DNA of 64,000 bases, taken from positions 186,001 to 250,000 of the forward strand of contig NZ_JACHXQ010000003.1 in the NCBI RefSeq assembly GCF_014192285.1, given 5' to 3'. The notes under the pieces were generated by a model that made no database searches, had not been told where the DNA came from, and saw nothing but the letters and a program-made list of their open reading frames with translations. Below, in pieces: positions 51,446 through 60,671 of the stretch (the stretch's first letter is position 1; every line of letters starts with the position of its first letter). The stretch comes from Halomonas fontilapidosi. GTDB taxonomy: Bacteria; Pseudomonadota; Gammaproteobacteria; Pseudomonadales; Halomonadaceae. The position numbers and the translations under genes were made by a program.

Positions 51446-53248
51446 TTATAGTGGCTCGGCGTAGTCGATCATCAGTTGCAGACTCTCGCGTCCTCGCCAG
51501 CGGTTGCGGTTGAGCTTGAAGGCGCAGCGCAGCGGATCACCGACGCCAAAGGCCGGCATCTCGCCGGGGGTCAGGGCACGAAACCAGATCGCCTTCAGGC
51601 TGGTGGCCCCGGAGGAAAGCTCCAGCATCAGGTGGCTGCCATCGGCCCCTACCGGACGCAGCGCCTCGACCAGGAAATCCCCCTGGAACAGCGGGGCATC
51701 GAACTCCCGGCCGAAGGGCGCAAGCCGTTCGAGCTCATCCAACGTGGCGAGAGCAAGCTGACGGGGCGCGAGCTCGCCATCGGTGAAGATCCGCGGACAG
51801 AGTTCGGTATCGCCCAACTGCTCACCGACCGCCTGCAGGAAGGCCGCATGAAATGCCGTCACATGATTGCGCGGCACCCCGACGCCGGCGGCGCCGCGGT
51901 GACCGCCGAAGCGCGGCAGCGCCTCCGGCGCCAGCGCGAAGGTCCGCTGCAGGGCATCGCGCAGATGCAGCCCCTCGATGGAGCGTCCGGAGCCGGTGAG
52001 CATGCCCGGAGCCGCTGCCGGCGTCAGAACCAGGGCCGGTCGGCCGAAAGCCTGTACCAGGCGGGAGGCGACGATGCCCTGCACGCCCGGGTGGCCATCT
52101 TCCAGAAAGACAACGATGGCAGGCTCATTGGCGGTCAGGGCCGGCAGCGCCAGGGCCTTGGCCTCCTCGGCCATGTCCGCCTCGATCGCCTTGCGTGACT
52201 GGTTGTCCTGATCCAGCGTCTCCAGATGCCGCGCCGCCGTGGTGTCATCCCCCGCGAGCATAAAGTGCAGCGCCGCGTAGGGATCATCGAGCCGCGAACG
52301 GGCATTGATCCGCGGCCCCATCTGGAAGGCCAGGGTCTCGGCATCGAAGGGCACGCTGTCGCCCCCCAACCGCTCGGCCATGGCGCGCCAGCAGGCGGCT
52401 TCCATGCGATTGATCAGTGCCAGGCCGTGGGTCACCACCGCGCGATTGGCCGCGCTACCGCCCAACGAGACGCAGTCTGCCACCGTGCCCAGCGCCACGT
52501 AGGAGAGCCAGGGCGAGAGTTTTGGCGTCGCCGCAGGCACCACGCCCCACGCAATCAGCACGCTGCGCGTCAGCGACATGACCAGCCAGGCCACCATGCA
52601 GCCGGCGATGGTCGGGTCGGGATAGGTGCAGTCGTCGCGGGTGGGGTTGACCACGGCGAAGGCCGAGGCCGGCGGCCCCTCCACCGGCAGGGCGTGATGG
52701 TCGCTGACCACCACCTCGATACCGGCTTCCTTGAGCCGGGCAATGCGCGGCTCGTCGGAGCTTCCGCAGTCGGCGGTGATCACCAGGCTCGGCCGCGGCG
52801 AGAGCGCCAGGGTGCGCTCGACCAACGGCAGGCTGATGCCATAGCCGTCGTGGATACGATGGCCGATCAGGCTGTGCAGGCGGGCCTCGGGCACCCCGAA
52901 CAGTTCGACCAGGGTACGACGGATCACCACGTGGGAGGTGATGCCGTCCACGTCGTAGTCGGTGAGGATGCCGATATGCTCGCCATCCACCACCGCCTGG
53001 GCGATACGCTCGGCCGCACGCCCGGCGTCGGCGAGCTTCTCGGGATGGGCCAGGTGGCGCAGGCTCGGCGAGACCAGCGGCGCCAGCTCGCCCCGGTAGC
53101 CGTTGATCCGCCCCGCCAGCACCCGGGCCTGCAGTTCCGTCAGGCCCTCTTCACGGGCGCGCGCATACAGCGCCTCATCGCGGGGCCTGGGCTGGATGCG
53201 CGGCTTCAAGCGCTCATTCAGGTCGATGGGATCGGTGACGGCGTCCAA
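51446..53248 (-). CDS. recJ: Single-stranded-DNA-specific 5'-3' exonuclease RecJ
   Basis: DHH-family nuclease in RecF-pathway recombination and repair. 600 residues from TTG 53246-53248 (LDAVTDPIDLNERLKPRI), with AGAGGAG six bases upstream. Motifs are LTDYDVDGITSHVV, ITADCGSSDE, VVSDHHALPVEG and the late RFGGHRGAAGVG of DHHA1. The open frame continues to 53383, but that part would be encoded by the 114-bp repeat and adds nothing conserved, so it is excluded. Downstream of thrC, as in pseudomonads. Confidence 0.94.
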   Translation of the reverse strand: MDAVTDPIDLNERLKPRIQPRPRDEALYARAREEGLTELQARVLAGRINGYRGELAPLVSPSLRHLAHPEKLADAGRAAERIAQAVVDGEHIGILTDYDVDGITSHVVIRRTLVELFGVPEARLHSLIGHRIHDGYGISLPLVERTLALSPRPSLVITADCGSSDEPRIARLKEAGIEVVVSDHHALPVEGPPASAFAVVNPTRDDCTYPDPTIAGCMVAWLVMSLTRSVLIAWGVVPAATPKLSPWLSYVALGTVADCVSLGGSAANRAVVTHGLALINRMEAACWRAMAERLGGDSVPFDAETLAFQMGPRINARSRLDDPYAALHFMLAGDDTTAARHLETLDQDNQSRKAIEADMAEEAKALALPALTANEPAIVVFLEDGHPGVQGIVASRLVQAFGRPALVLTPAAAPGMLTGSGRSIEGLHLRDALQRTFALAPEALPRFGGHRGAAGVGVPRNHVTAFHAAFLQAVGEQLGDTELCPRIFTDGELAPRQLALATLDELERLAPFGREFDAPLFQGDFLVEALRPVGADGSHLMLELSSGATSLKAIWFRALTPGEMPAFGVGDPLRCAFKLNRNRWRGRESLQLMIDYAEPL

Positions 53249-53305
53249 GCCATGCTCCTCTGGTTCAAGTCGGTGACCGTTGGGCAAGAGAAGGCGCCGG
53301 ACCGA

Positions 53306-53419
53306 GCGAGGGGCACCGGGGACAGGCCGAAGAGGGGGTCCTATGCCAGGGATGGCATCGGTAGCGCCCAGGGAAGGGTTCACAGCGCCCCCTCGCAGGC
53401 TTGTCGCCGGGTCAGCCCC
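53306..53419 (+). repeat. 114-bp interspersed repeat, copy 1
   Basis: Matches the reverse complement of 54922-55035 with 16 differences in 114 positions (about 86% by hand). Palindromic features are the ends CCGGGGACAGG and CTTGTCGCCGGG and the inner hairpin TGCCA-GGGA-TGGCA. It lies between recJ and thrC. An 8-bp inverted repeat CCCAAGCG / CGCTTGGG (53417-53450) follows and could act as thrC terminator. Confidence 0.88.
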
Positions 53420-53487
53420 AAGCGGGCATCGTACGCCAGCGGCGCTTGGGCTTCACACAACTAGCCCAGCGGCCTCGTTGCCTCTCG

Positions 53488-53512
53488 CTTCCAGCGTATA
53501 GCTTTCAGCTTT
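53488..53512 (-). repeat. Short AGCTGAAAGCT-type element after thrC
   Basis: Directly after (and overlapping) the thrC stop, the minus strand reads AAGCTGAAAGCTATACGC, then TGGAAGC. Same motif family as the arrays after slyX, trxB and hom, here without a GC hairpin. Confidence 0.55.
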
Positions 53513-54899
53513 AGCGACGGTTCTCGGCAACAAACTGCTGCACGGCGGAAAGCTCCGCGGGCAACACGCTATAGCGCTCTTCACGCTCCAGCAGGTCATC
53601 CATGTGCGGCGGCAGCGGCACCCCCGGAAAACCGGCCTTGACCACCGCCTCGGCGAACTTGGCCGGGTGGGCCGTGGCCAGCGTGATCACCGGCGTCTGC
53701 GCATCGGCACGCGCCTGCTCGGCGGCACGATAGCCGGTGGCGGTGTGCGGATCGAGAACCTCCTGGGTGCGGTGATGCGCCTCGCGGATCACCTCCAGAA
53801 TGGTGGCATCACTCACGCTGTGGCTGGCAAAGGACTCCCGCAGCCGGGCCAGCGGCGCCTCGGCCAATGCCGAGGGCTCGGCCTGGAAGCGCTCCAGCAG
53901 GGCCCTCACGGCGGCGCCATCGCGCTCATAGGCCTCGAACAGCAGCCGCTCGAAGTTGGACGACACGACGATATCCATGGAGGGCGCCAGGGTCGCCACC
54001 AGCTCCTGCTTGGAGAAGTCGTTGTCGGCCAGGGTCCGGTGCAGGATGTCGTTGGCGTTGGTGGCGATGATGAACTGCTTCACCGGTAGCCCCATGCGCT
54101 TGGCCATGTAGCCGGCGAAAACGTTGCCGAAGTTGGCCGAGGGCACGCAGAAGCTCACCGCCCGGTGGGGGGCCCCCAGCGCCACAGCCGAGGCCACGTA
54201 ATAGACGATCTGGGCCATGATGCGGGCCCAGTTGATGGAGTTCACCGCCACCAGCCGGGTGCCATCGAGAAAGCCCTGGTCGGCGAAGCTCGCCTTGACC
54301 ATGGCCTGGGCGTCGTCGAAGTTGCCTTCGATGGCGACATTGAAGACGTTGTCGGCCAGCACCGTGGTCATCTGGCGGCGCTGCACCTCCGAGACCCGCT
54401 GATGGGGATGGAGGATGAAGATATCCAGGTTGTCACAGTGGCGGCAGCCCTCGATGGCCGCCGAGCCGGTGTCGCCGGAGGTCGCCCCCATGATGACGGC
54501 CCGCTCGCCGCGCTTCTGCAGGAAGTGATCGAGGATGCGGCCGAGCAGCTGCAGGGCCACGTCCTTGAAGGCCAGCGTCGGGCCGTGGAACAGCTCGAGC
54601 AGGAAGTGGTTGGCATCGAGCTGGTTGAGCGGCACCACGGCGTCATGGCTGAAGGTGGCATAGGCCTCCTCGACGATGCCGCGAAAGGTCGCGTCGTCGA
54701 TCTCGCCGTTGACGTAGGGCTTCATCACCCGGAAGGCGATCTCGGCATAGGAGAGCCCGGCCATGGATGCCAGCTCGTCATGGGAGAGCTGCGGGACCTC
54801 TTCCGGCACGTAGAGACCGCCGTCGCTGGCCATGCCGGTAAGTACGACCTCCTCGAAGGAGAGCGCGGGCGCCTGCCCGCGGGTACTGATATAGCGCAT
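53511..54899 (-). CDS. thrC: Threonine synthase
   Basis: PLP enzyme converting O-phosphohomoserine to threonine. 462 residues from ATG 54897-54899 (MRYISTRGQAPALSFEEVVL), the start conserved with Pseudomonas; an adjacent ATG at 54902 is also possible, and AGGA precedes both. Motifs are LFHGPTLAFKDVALQLLGR (PLP lysine) and MGATSGDTGSAAIEG (phosphate loop), then EGNFDDAQAMVK. The reading frame extends to 55157 through a repeat copy, which is not part of the protein. Follows hom on the same strand. Confidence 0.96.
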   Translation of the reverse strand: MRYISTRGQAPALSFEEVVLTGMASDGGLYVPEEVPQLSHDELASMAGLSYAEIAFRVMKPYVNGEIDDATFRGIVEEAYATFSHDAVVPLNQLDANHFLLELFHGPTLAFKDVALQLLGRILDHFLQKRGERAVIMGATSGDTGSAAIEGCRHCDNLDIFILHPHQRVSEVQRRQMTTVLADNVFNVAIEGNFDDAQAMVKASFADQGFLDGTRLVAVNSINWARIMAQIVYYVASAVALGAPHRAVSFCVPSANFGNVFAGYMAKRMGLPVKQFIIATNANDILHRTLADNDFSKQELVATLAPSMDIVVSSNFERLLFEAYERDGAAVRALLERFQAEPSALAEAPLARLRESFASHSVSDATILEVIREAHHRTQEVLDPHTATGYRAAEQARADAQTPVITLATAHPAKFAEAVVKAGFPGVPLPPHMDDLLEREERYSVLPAELSAVQQFVAENRR

Positions 54900-54921
54900 C
54901 ATTCTGTTCCTTTGCTCGCTC

Positions 54922-55035
54922 GGAGCTGATCCGGGAACAAGTCTTCGAGGAGGCGCTGTGAACCCATCCTTGGGCGCTACCGATGCCGTCCCTGGCATAG
55001 GACCTCCTCTTTGACTTGTCCCCGGCGCTCCTCGC
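54922..55035 (-). repeat. 114-bp interspersed repeat, copy 2
   Basis: Inverted relative to copy 1 at 53306-53419 and the same length. It lies in the 232-bp hom-thrC gap. In minus orientation it contains TATGCCAGGGACGGCATCGG and GGGTTCACAGCGCC, shared nearly exactly with copy 1. The two copies flank thrC in inverted orientation. Confidence 0.88.
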
Positions 55036-55085
55036 GGAAGACAGCGACAGCCAGCTAGCAGCTTGTCGACATCCGTCGACGTTCT

Positions 55086-55130
55086 CTTCCAGCTTCTAGC
55101 TTTCGGCTTACAGCTCCGGGCATAGCCCGG
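55086..55130 (-). repeat. Composite 3' element after hom
   Basis: From the hom stop: hairpin CCGGGC-TAT-GCCCGG (55116-55130), then AGCTGTAAGCCGAAAGCTAG and AAGCTGGAAG (to 55086). Same order (stop, small GC hairpin, AGCT-phased array) as after trxB and slyX. Confidence 0.7.
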
Positions 55131-55131
55131 C

Positions 55132-56454
55132 TCATTCCTGCTCGTCCAGCGACTCAACCCGAATGCGCGTCACGGGGCCGGCGATGTCGGCCAGCGACTC
55201 GATCAGGCGGATCGCCTCGTTCATCTGCTTCTCGCGGGTACGATGGGTCAGCAGGATGATCGGCACCAGCTCGCCCTCGGTGGCCTCCTTCTGGATCAAG
55301 GCCTCGATGGAGATCCCCTGCTCGGAGAGAATCGTCGCCACCCGTGCCAGCACGCCAGGTCGGTCCACCGCCAGCAGCCTCAGGTAGTAGGCGGTGATGA
55401 TGTCCTCCATGGGCATGATCGGCAGGTCGCACTCCGGCTCGCCGATGCCGCTGAAGGCCAGGTAGGGCACCCGGTAGTGGTGATCGGTGGCGATGTCGCG
55501 CGCCACGTCGAGCAGGTCGGCGACCACCGCCGAGGCGGTGGGCTCGGCGCCGGCCCCGGCTCCGTAGTAGAGGGTCGGCCCCACGGCGTCGCCCATCACC
55601 GCGATGGCGTTCTTGACGCCGTGGACGCTGGCCAGCAGGCGCTCCTTGGGGATCAGGGTCGGGTGCACGCGCAGCTCGAGGCCCGATTCGGTGCGCTTGG
55701 AGATCCCCAGGTGCTTGATCACGTAGCCCAGGTTGTCGGCCTGCTCCACGTCCTCGGCGGTGATGCGCGAGATGCCCTCGGTGTAGGCCTTGTCGAACTG
55801 CAGCGGCACGCCGTAGGCGATGGAGGCGAGGATGGTCAGCTTGTGGGCGGCGTCGATGCCCTCGACGTCGAAGGTCGGGTCGGACTCGGCATAGCCCAGC
55901 GCCTGGGCCTCGGCGAGCACGTCCTCGAAGGCCCGTCCCTCGTCGCGCATGTGAGTCAGGATGTAGTTGCCGGTACCGTTGATGATGCCGGCCACCCACT
56001 CGATGCGGTTGGCCCCCAGGCCCTCGCGCAGCGACTTGATCACCGGGATGCCGCCGGCCACCGCCGCCTCGAAAGCGACGATCACGCCCTTCTCGTGGGC
56101 GGCGCGGAAGATCTCGTTGCCGTGCACGGCGATCAGCGCCTTGTTGGCGGTGACCACGTGCTTGCCGTGCTCGATGGCGGTAAGCACCAGCTCGCGGGCT
56201 ACGTCGTAACCGCCGATCAGCTCGACCAGCACGTCGATGTCGGGGTTAGTGGCCACCTCGAAGACGTCGGAGGTGGTCCGAATACCGGTGGTATCACACT
56301 CGGGATTGAGGCTGCGAAACGCGACCTGCTCGATGACGATCGGACGTCCCGCCCGCCGGGCGATGTCGTCGGCATTGCGTGTCAGCACGTTGAAGGTTCC
56401 GCCACCGACGGTCCCCAGGCCACAGATTCCCACTCTCACCGGTTTCAATGTCAT
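55132..56454 (-). CDS. hom: Homoserine dehydrogenase
   Basis: NAD(P)-dependent reduction of aspartate semialdehyde to homoserine, the branch point to threonine and methionine. 440 residues from ATG 56452-56454 (MTLKPVRVGICGLGTVGGGT). It is monofunctional, without an aspartokinase domain. Motifs are GLGTVGGGTF, TANKALIAVHG, the catalytic AGIINGTGNYILTHM and GYAESDPTFDVEGIDAAHK; a C-terminal ACT domain from ~350 (LRLLAVDRPGVLARV) suggests threonine feedback. Confidence 0.97.
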   Translation of the reverse strand: MTLKPVRVGICGLGTVGGGTFNVLTRNADDIARRAGRPIVIEQVAFRSLNPECDTTGIRTTSDVFEVATNPDIDVLVELIGGYDVARELVLTAIEHGKHVVTANKALIAVHGNEIFRAAHEKGVIVAFEAAVAGGIPVIKSLREGLGANRIEWVAGIINGTGNYILTHMRDEGRAFEDVLAEAQALGYAESDPTFDVEGIDAAHKLTILASIAYGVPLQFDKAYTEGISRITAEDVEQADNLGYVIKHLGISKRTESGLELRVHPTLIPKERLLASVHGVKNAIAVMGDAVGPTLYYGAGAGAEPTASAVVADLLDVARDIATDHHYRVPYLAFSGIGEPECDLPIMPMEDIITAYYLRLLAVDRPGVLARVATILSEQGISIEALIQKEATEGELVPIILLTHRTREKQMNEAIRLIESLADIAGPVTRIRVESLDEQE

Positions 56455-56533
56455 TCCCCTCGTTCTGGCGTGTGTCTCAGCGTGGATCGGGCCCATCCGG
56501 GCCCGCTGCGCCGACGTTCATCGACGTCGGTCG

Positions 56534-57277
56534 TCACTCGTTCAGGCCGAGCATGGCGGCCAGGCGCTCCGCCGGCACATAGCCGGGCACCAGGCGCCCG
56601 TCGGGCAGCACGATCGCCGGCGTGCCCTGGACGCCGAGCTCCATGCCCAGATGATACTGTTCCTCGACCGGATTGTCGCAGTCGGCGGCGGCATCCGGCA
56701 GGGTTTCCTCGCGCTTGGCCGCGGACATCGCCTCGGACCGATTGTCGGCACACCACACCTGCTGCAGTTCACGCCCGCCCGGCGAGCCCAGACCGCTGCG
56801 CGGGAAGGCCAGGTAGTGCACCTCGATGCCCATCTCGTTGAGGCGCGGCACCTCCTCATGAAACTGACGGCAGTAGGGGCAAGTGGTGTCGGTAAAGACC
56901 ACCAGCGTCGCGCGAGGCTCCTCGGCACCGCGGAAGACCACGCGTTCGCTCTCCGGCACCGTGGCGAGACGCCCGCTGCGCTCGGCGTTGCGCCGCTGTT
57001 CGGTGAGGTTCACCAGGCCGCTCTCGCCATTCTCGTAGAGGTCGCCGACCAGGAAGTGGCTGCCCTCGGCGTTGCTGTAGAAGGTCTCGCCGCTCTCCAG
57101 GCGGACCTCGAAGAAGCCCTCCAGCGGTGTTTCGCGCACGCGCTCCACCGGCATGGACTGGCCACTGACCGTGAGCGTCTCGGCCAACTGCTCGGCCGTG
57201 TCGGCCTGAGCCACGGGCAGCAGGGCCAGGGAGGCAGCGAGCAGTCCGCCGCCAAGGGTAAGGGTCGATCGTTGCAT
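56534..57277 (-). CDS. dsbC: Thiol:disulfide interchange protein DsbC
   Basis: Periplasmic disulfide isomerase. 247 residues with a signal peptide of ~25 residues (LLPVAQA before DTAEQ), an N-terminal dimerisation domain (FFEVRLESGETFYSNAEGS) and a thioredoxin-fold domain. The active site is CPYC at C133-C136, and a second structural cysteine pair lies near residues 175 and 199. The cis-Pro loop QGTPAIVLPDG is present. Between xerD and hom, the gene order also found in pseudomonads. Confidence 0.95.
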   Translation of the reverse strand: MQRSTLTLGGGLLAASLALLPVAQADTAEQLAETLTVSGQSMPVERVRETPLEGFFEVRLESGETFYSNAEGSHFLVGDLYENGESGLVNLTEQRRNAERSGRLATVPESERVVFRGAEEPRATLVVFTDTTCPYCRQFHEEVPRLNEMGIEVHYLAFPRSGLGSPGGRELQQVWCADNRSEAMSAAKREETLPDAAADCDNPVEEQYHLGMELGVQGTPAIVLPDGRLVPGYVPAERLAAMLGLNE

Positions 57278-57280
57278 GAT

Positions 57281-58183
57281 TCAGCCTCGAGGATGGTGAT
57301 CGGCGTGCAGGGCTTCCAGTCGCACCTGCGCCACATGGGTATAGATCTGCGTGGTCGAGAGGTCGCTATGACCGAGCAGCAGCTGTACGACACGCAGGTT
57401 GGCCCCATGATTCAACAGATGGGTCGCAAAGGCGTGACGCAGGGTATGCGGCGACAGCGGCCGGTCGATGCCGGCAGTACGCGCATGGGCCTTGAGGCGA
57501 TGCCAGAAGGCCTGGCGCGTCAGGCAACGGTCGCCGCGCCCGGGAAACAGCGCCGGCCGGGTGATGTCGGTCATCAGCGCACCACGCGCGCCACGCAGGT
57601 AGCGCGACAGCCATGTCACGGCCTCCTCGCCGAGAGGCACCAGGCGGTCCTTGTCGCCCTTGCCGCGCACCCGCACCACGCCCTGACGCAGGTTGACCGC
57701 ATCGGTGGTCAACCCGACCAGCTCGCTGACCCGCAGCCCCGCCCCGTAGAGAACCTCCAGCATCGCTCGGTCGCGCAGCCCCAGATCGGTCGCGAGGTCG
57801 GGCGCCGCGAGCAGGCGCTCCACCTCGTCTTCCTCCAGGGTGTCGGGGAGCGCGGGACGCACGCGGGGGAGTCGCACCTCGGCCAGCGGGTCGTGGTCGA
57901 TGAGCCCCTCGGCCAGCGCCCAGCGGTAGAACGCCCGCAGGCTGGAAAGCAGTCGGGCGTTGCTGCGCAGACTATAACCGCTGGCGCGGCGCTCATCGAG
58001 CCAGACCGGCAACGCCTCGCCGGCCGGCGCCAGCAGCCCCTGATCGGCCCGCTCGAGACGCGCCTGCCAGGCGCTCAGATCGTGGCGATAGGCGGCCAGC
58101 GTGTTGTCACTCGCGCCGCGTTCCAGCCACAGGCCGTCGAGGAAGGCATCGACCAGCCTGCCCGTATCCTGGAGGGTGTGCAT
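57281..58183 (-). CDS. xerD: Site-specific tyrosine recombinase XerD
   Basis: Works with XerC at dif to resolve chromosome dimers. 300 residues from ATG 58181-58183 (MHTLQDTGRLVDAFLDGLWL). An N-terminal core-binding SAM-like domain is followed by the catalytic domain with YGAGLRVSELVGL (Arg), HTLRHAFATHLLNHGA (H-x-x-R) and LLGHSDLSTTQIYTHV (His and nucleophile Tyr). XerD rather than XerC is inferred from the adjacent dsbC. Three bases separate it from dsbC. Confidence 0.93.
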   Translation of the reverse strand: MHTLQDTGRLVDAFLDGLWLERGASDNTLAAYRHDLSAWQARLERADQGLLAPAGEALPVWLDERRASGYSLRSNARLLSSLRAFYRWALAEGLIDHDPLAEVRLPRVRPALPDTLEEDEVERLLAAPDLATDLGLRDRAMLEVLYGAGLRVSELVGLTTDAVNLRQGVVRVRGKGDKDRLVPLGEEAVTWLSRYLRGARGALMTDITRPALFPGRGDRCLTRQAFWHRLKAHARTAGIDRPLSPHTLRHAFATHLLNHGANLRVVQLLLGHSDLSTTQIYTHVAQVRLEALHADHHPRG

Positions 58184-58209
58184 TCGGCTCCCAACCTCTT
58201 CCAACAGCA

Positions 58210-58246
58210 CGAAACCCCGCCCCGCGGCAGCGGTGACGGGGTTTCG
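58210..58246 (-). terminator. Hairpin after rplS
   Basis: 10-bp stem CGAAACCCCG / CGGGGTTTCG, with a further possible CCGC/GCGG pairing in its loop, 51 bp past the rplS stop. The minus strand continues TGCTGTTGG, without a long T-run; likely a moderate terminator closing the rpsP-rplS operon. Confidence 0.6.
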
Positions 58247-58296
58247 CAGGAGGTGCGGGACACGCCCCGCACCACGGGCCGATAGAGGCTATTGCC

Positions 58297-58653
58297 TCAG
58301 GCCAGCTTTTCCTTGATGCGCGCAGAGCGGCCGCTGCGCTCGCGGAGGTAGTACAGCTTGGCCTGGCGCACGTCACCGCGACGCTTGACCTCGATGGAAT
58401 CGACCAGCGGGCTGTAGGTCTGGAAGGTACGCTCGACGCCCACACCATGGGAGATCTTGCGCACGGTGAAGGCCGAGTTCAGGCCGCGGTTGCGCTTGCC
58501 GATGACCACGCCTTCGAAGGCCTGGAGACGCTCGCGAGAGCCTTCCTTGACCTTGACCTGGACGATCACGGTATCGCCGGGGGCGAAGGCCGGAACTTCC
58601 TTGCTCATCTGCTCGCTCTCGAGCGCCTGGATCACCTTGTTCTTGCTGCTCAT
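58297..58653 (-). CDS. rplS: 50S ribosomal protein L19
   Basis: 118 residues at the subunit interface. Conserved parts are [35 protein letters not shown], and the block of [10 protein letters not shown] through [13 protein letters not shown] and [18 protein letters not shown] lies upstream of the ATG. Last gene of rpsP-rimM-trmD-rplS, 158 bp after trmD. Confidence 0.97.
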   Translation of the reverse strand: MSSKNKVIQALESEQMSKEVPAFAPGDTVIVQVKVKEGSRERLQAFEGVVIGKRNRGLNSAFTVRKISHGVGVERTFQTYSPLVDSIEVKRRGDVRQAKLYYLRERSGRSARIKEKLA

Positions 58654-58811
58654 GACATTGACTCCTTGATAACCTGATCCGCCGATCGGCTTGATGTGCC
58701 GGCGAATCGTGATCCCGGCGCCCGAGTCGAGCTCGAGAGCGCGGGAATGCCGTTGGTGACACAGGTCCGCCAGCCCGCTCGGGCCATGGCGTCCTGCACC
58801 TCCGCCCTGAC

Positions 58812-59573
58812 CTAGGAAGAGGTCAGCGCGTAATCCTCGATGAACTCCTCGAGCAACTCACGCTGCTCAGTGCTCAACGTCCTGCCTTCCAGCAGATCAG
58901 GGCGCCTGAGCCAGGTCCGCCCCAGTGACTGCTTGAGCCGCCAGCGCCGAATGGCGCCATGGTGGCCGCTCAGCAGGACCTCCGGCACTCGCCGCCCGCC
59001 AACTTCTTCCGGACGCGTGTAGTGCGGACAGTCCAGCAGTCCGTCGTTGAAGGAGTCCTCGACCGCGGAATCCTGATGGCCCAGCACCCCGGGCACCAGC
59101 CTTGCCGCCGCATCGATCAGCACCATGGCCGGCAGCTCGCCGCCGCTGAGCACATAGTCGCCGATCGACCACTCCTCATCGATGTCGGCTTCCACGACCC
59201 GCTCATCGATGCCTTCATAGCGCCCGGCCACCACCACCAGGGGTGGGCCCGACGCCAACTCCTGCACGCCCCGCTGATCCAGGCGGCGCCCCTGGGGCGA
59301 CAGATAAATGACCTTCGCCCGCGTTCCAGTAGCCAGCTCGGCACGTTCGCGGGCGGCATGGATAGCCGCGCGCAGGGTGTCGACCTTCATCAGCATGCCC
59401 GGGCCGCCGCCGTAGGGGCGGTCGTCCACGGTGCGGTGCCGGTCGCTGGCGTAGTCCCGAGGATTCCAGAACTCGAGCGCAATACGCCCCTTCTCCACCG
59501 CTCTGCCCGTGACGCCATGGCGAGTGATCGCCTCGAACATCTCGGGAAACAGGGACACCACCCCGATCCACAT
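58812..59573 (-). CDS. trmD: tRNA (guanine-N1)-methyltransferase
   Basis: SPOUT enzyme making m1G37 in tRNAs, which prevents +1 frameshifting. 253 residues from ATG 59571-59573 ([20 protein letters not shown]), the start conserved with E. coli. An alternative ATG at 59603 overlaps the rimM stop (TGATG) and would add ten residues, so it cannot be excluded. Motifs are [25 protein letters not shown] and the trefoil-knot [18 protein letters not shown]. Confidence 0.96.
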   Translation of the reverse strand: MWIGVVSLFPEMFEAITRHGVTGRAVEKGRIALEFWNPRDYASDRHRTVDDRPYGGGPGMLMKVDTLRAAIHAARERAELATGTRAKVIYLSPQGRRLDQRGVQELASGPPLVVVAGRYEGIDERVVEADIDEEWSIGDYVLSGGELPAMVLIDAAARLVPGVLGHQDSAVEDSFNDGLLDCPHYTRPEEVGGRRVPEVLLSGHHGAIRRWRLKQSLGRTWLRRPDLLEGRTLSTEQRELLEEFIEDYALTSS

Positions 59574-59602
59574 CGCCGACGACTCGTCGTGACCCTCGAC
59601 CA

Positions 59603-60154
59603 TCAGAAGTCGGGATCCCAGTCGACCGTCATCACGCCGTCCTCGAGATCTACCTCGAGGATGACCTCCTCGGGCAGGAAGGGCAGCAGGCGCTCGCGGT
59701 CATCGACGGCGTTGGCGTCGAGCCCCCCCTTGATGACCATGACGTCATTGGCACCGGTGTCGAACAGGTAGTCGATCCGACCGAGCACGACGCCAGCACG
59801 GGTCACCACCCGCAGGCCTTCCAGCTCGTGCCAATAGAAGTCATCGCCCGTCAGCTCGGGAAGCTCGGCCTTGGGCAGCAGGATTTCTGCACCCGCCAAG
59901 GCCTCGGCCGCCTCGCGGCTATCGACGCCCTCAAGAGTGACGATCAGGCCCTTGCCCTGGCGACGCCCTTGAACGACGTTCACGCGACTCAGTGCTGCAC
60001 CCCGGCGAAGCACCCAGGACGCATAGTCGAGGATGCCCTCCATGGGGCTGGTGTACGAATACACCTTTAACCAGCCCTTGACGCCGTGGGGACTGGTCAG
60101 CTTGCCCAGCACCACATGATCGTCGGCGGGCTGCGCTTGCGCGTGTTCGCTCAT
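59603..60154 (-). CDS. rimM: 16S rRNA processing protein RimM
   Basis: 30S maturation factor that binds S19. 183 residues from ATG 60152-60154 ([20 protein letters not shown]). The N-terminal beta-barrel has [15 protein letters not shown]; the C-terminal PRC-barrel contains [14 protein letters not shown] and the ending [19 protein letters not shown]. 40 bp after rpsP and overlapping or adjacent to trmD. Confidence 0.96.
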   Translation of the reverse strand: MSEHAQAQPADDHVVLGKLTSPHGVKGWLKVYSYTSPMEGILDYASWVLRRGAALSRVNVVQGRRQGKGLIVTLEGVDSREAAEALAGAEILLPKAELPELTGDDFYWHELEGLRVVTRAGVVLGRIDYLFDTGANDVMVIKGGLDANAVDDRERLLPFLPEEVILEVDLEDGVMTVDWDPDF

Positions 60155-60194
60155 CGACGACCCCTGGACCCTTGCAATCGGCAAGTCAGACCCC

Positions 60195-60443
60195 TCAGGC
60201 CTGCTTGCGGGCTTCCTTGACCAGCTCGGCGACGCGGTCGGAGAGCTGGGCACCCTGGCTCTGCCAGTGGCTGATGCGCTCCAGGTCGACGCGCAGGCGT
60301 TCTTCCTGGCCACGGGCCACGGGGTTGAAGAAGCCCAGGCGCTCGATGAACCGGCCGTCGCGAGACTTGCGGGAATCGGTCACGGTGAGGTGATAGAAGG
60401 GACGCTTCTTGGCGCCACTACGTGCCAGACGAATGGTAACCAT
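60195..60443 (-). CDS. rpsP: 30S ribosomal protein S16
   Basis: 82 residues. Conserved start [20 protein letters not shown] and [14 protein letters not shown]. First gene of the rpsP-rimM-trmD-rplS operon, with AAGGA upstream of the ATG. Confidence 0.97.
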   Translation of the reverse strand: MVTIRLARSGAKKRPFYHLTVTDSRKSRDGRFIERLGFFNPVARGQEERLRVDLERISHWQSQGAQLSDRVAELVKEARKQA

Positions 60444-60608
60444 GCGTTGATTATCCTTCGGTTGAGGTTGCGGATGTTTCGGCCGAGGTGCCGGTACCCG
60501 GCTGGCCCTCGACGATCTGCTGTAGGAAGCGGGCCAAGGGCCCGGCTTCGGGTCATTCGGTCACGACGATGGCCGCGTGGGTCGCGGTCCTGCCAGTGAA
60601 GACGCGAC

Positions 60609-60637
60609 ATTCTACGGAAAACGACCCGACTTGGAAA
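60609..60637 (-). promoter_or_regulatory. Candidate promoter of rpsP-rimM-trmD-rplS
   Basis: Minus strand: TTTCCA (60632-60637), 17-base spacer, TAGAAT (60609-60614). Predicted start near 60602, leaving a leader of about 160 nt before rpsP. It lies in the 228-bp gap after ffh, so the ribosomal operon need not depend on ffh transcription. Confidence 0.55.
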
Positions 60638-60671
60638 CCTTTTTGCAGGCGCCGGGCCAAGGCGGACCGGC

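Noticed and set aside
53249..53383. N-terminal extension of recJ
   Set aside because: The extra 45 codons would be encoded largely by the 114-bp repeat and are not family-like; a TTG with a good ribosome site lies at 53248.
54903..55157. N-terminal extension of thrC
   Set aside because: It crosses repeat copy 2 and the end of hom; the conserved ThrC start MRYISTRG is at 54899.
56237..58285. 682-residue frame antisense to dsbC and xerD
   Set aside because: Both minus-strand genes have catalytic motifs intact, so this is a shadow.
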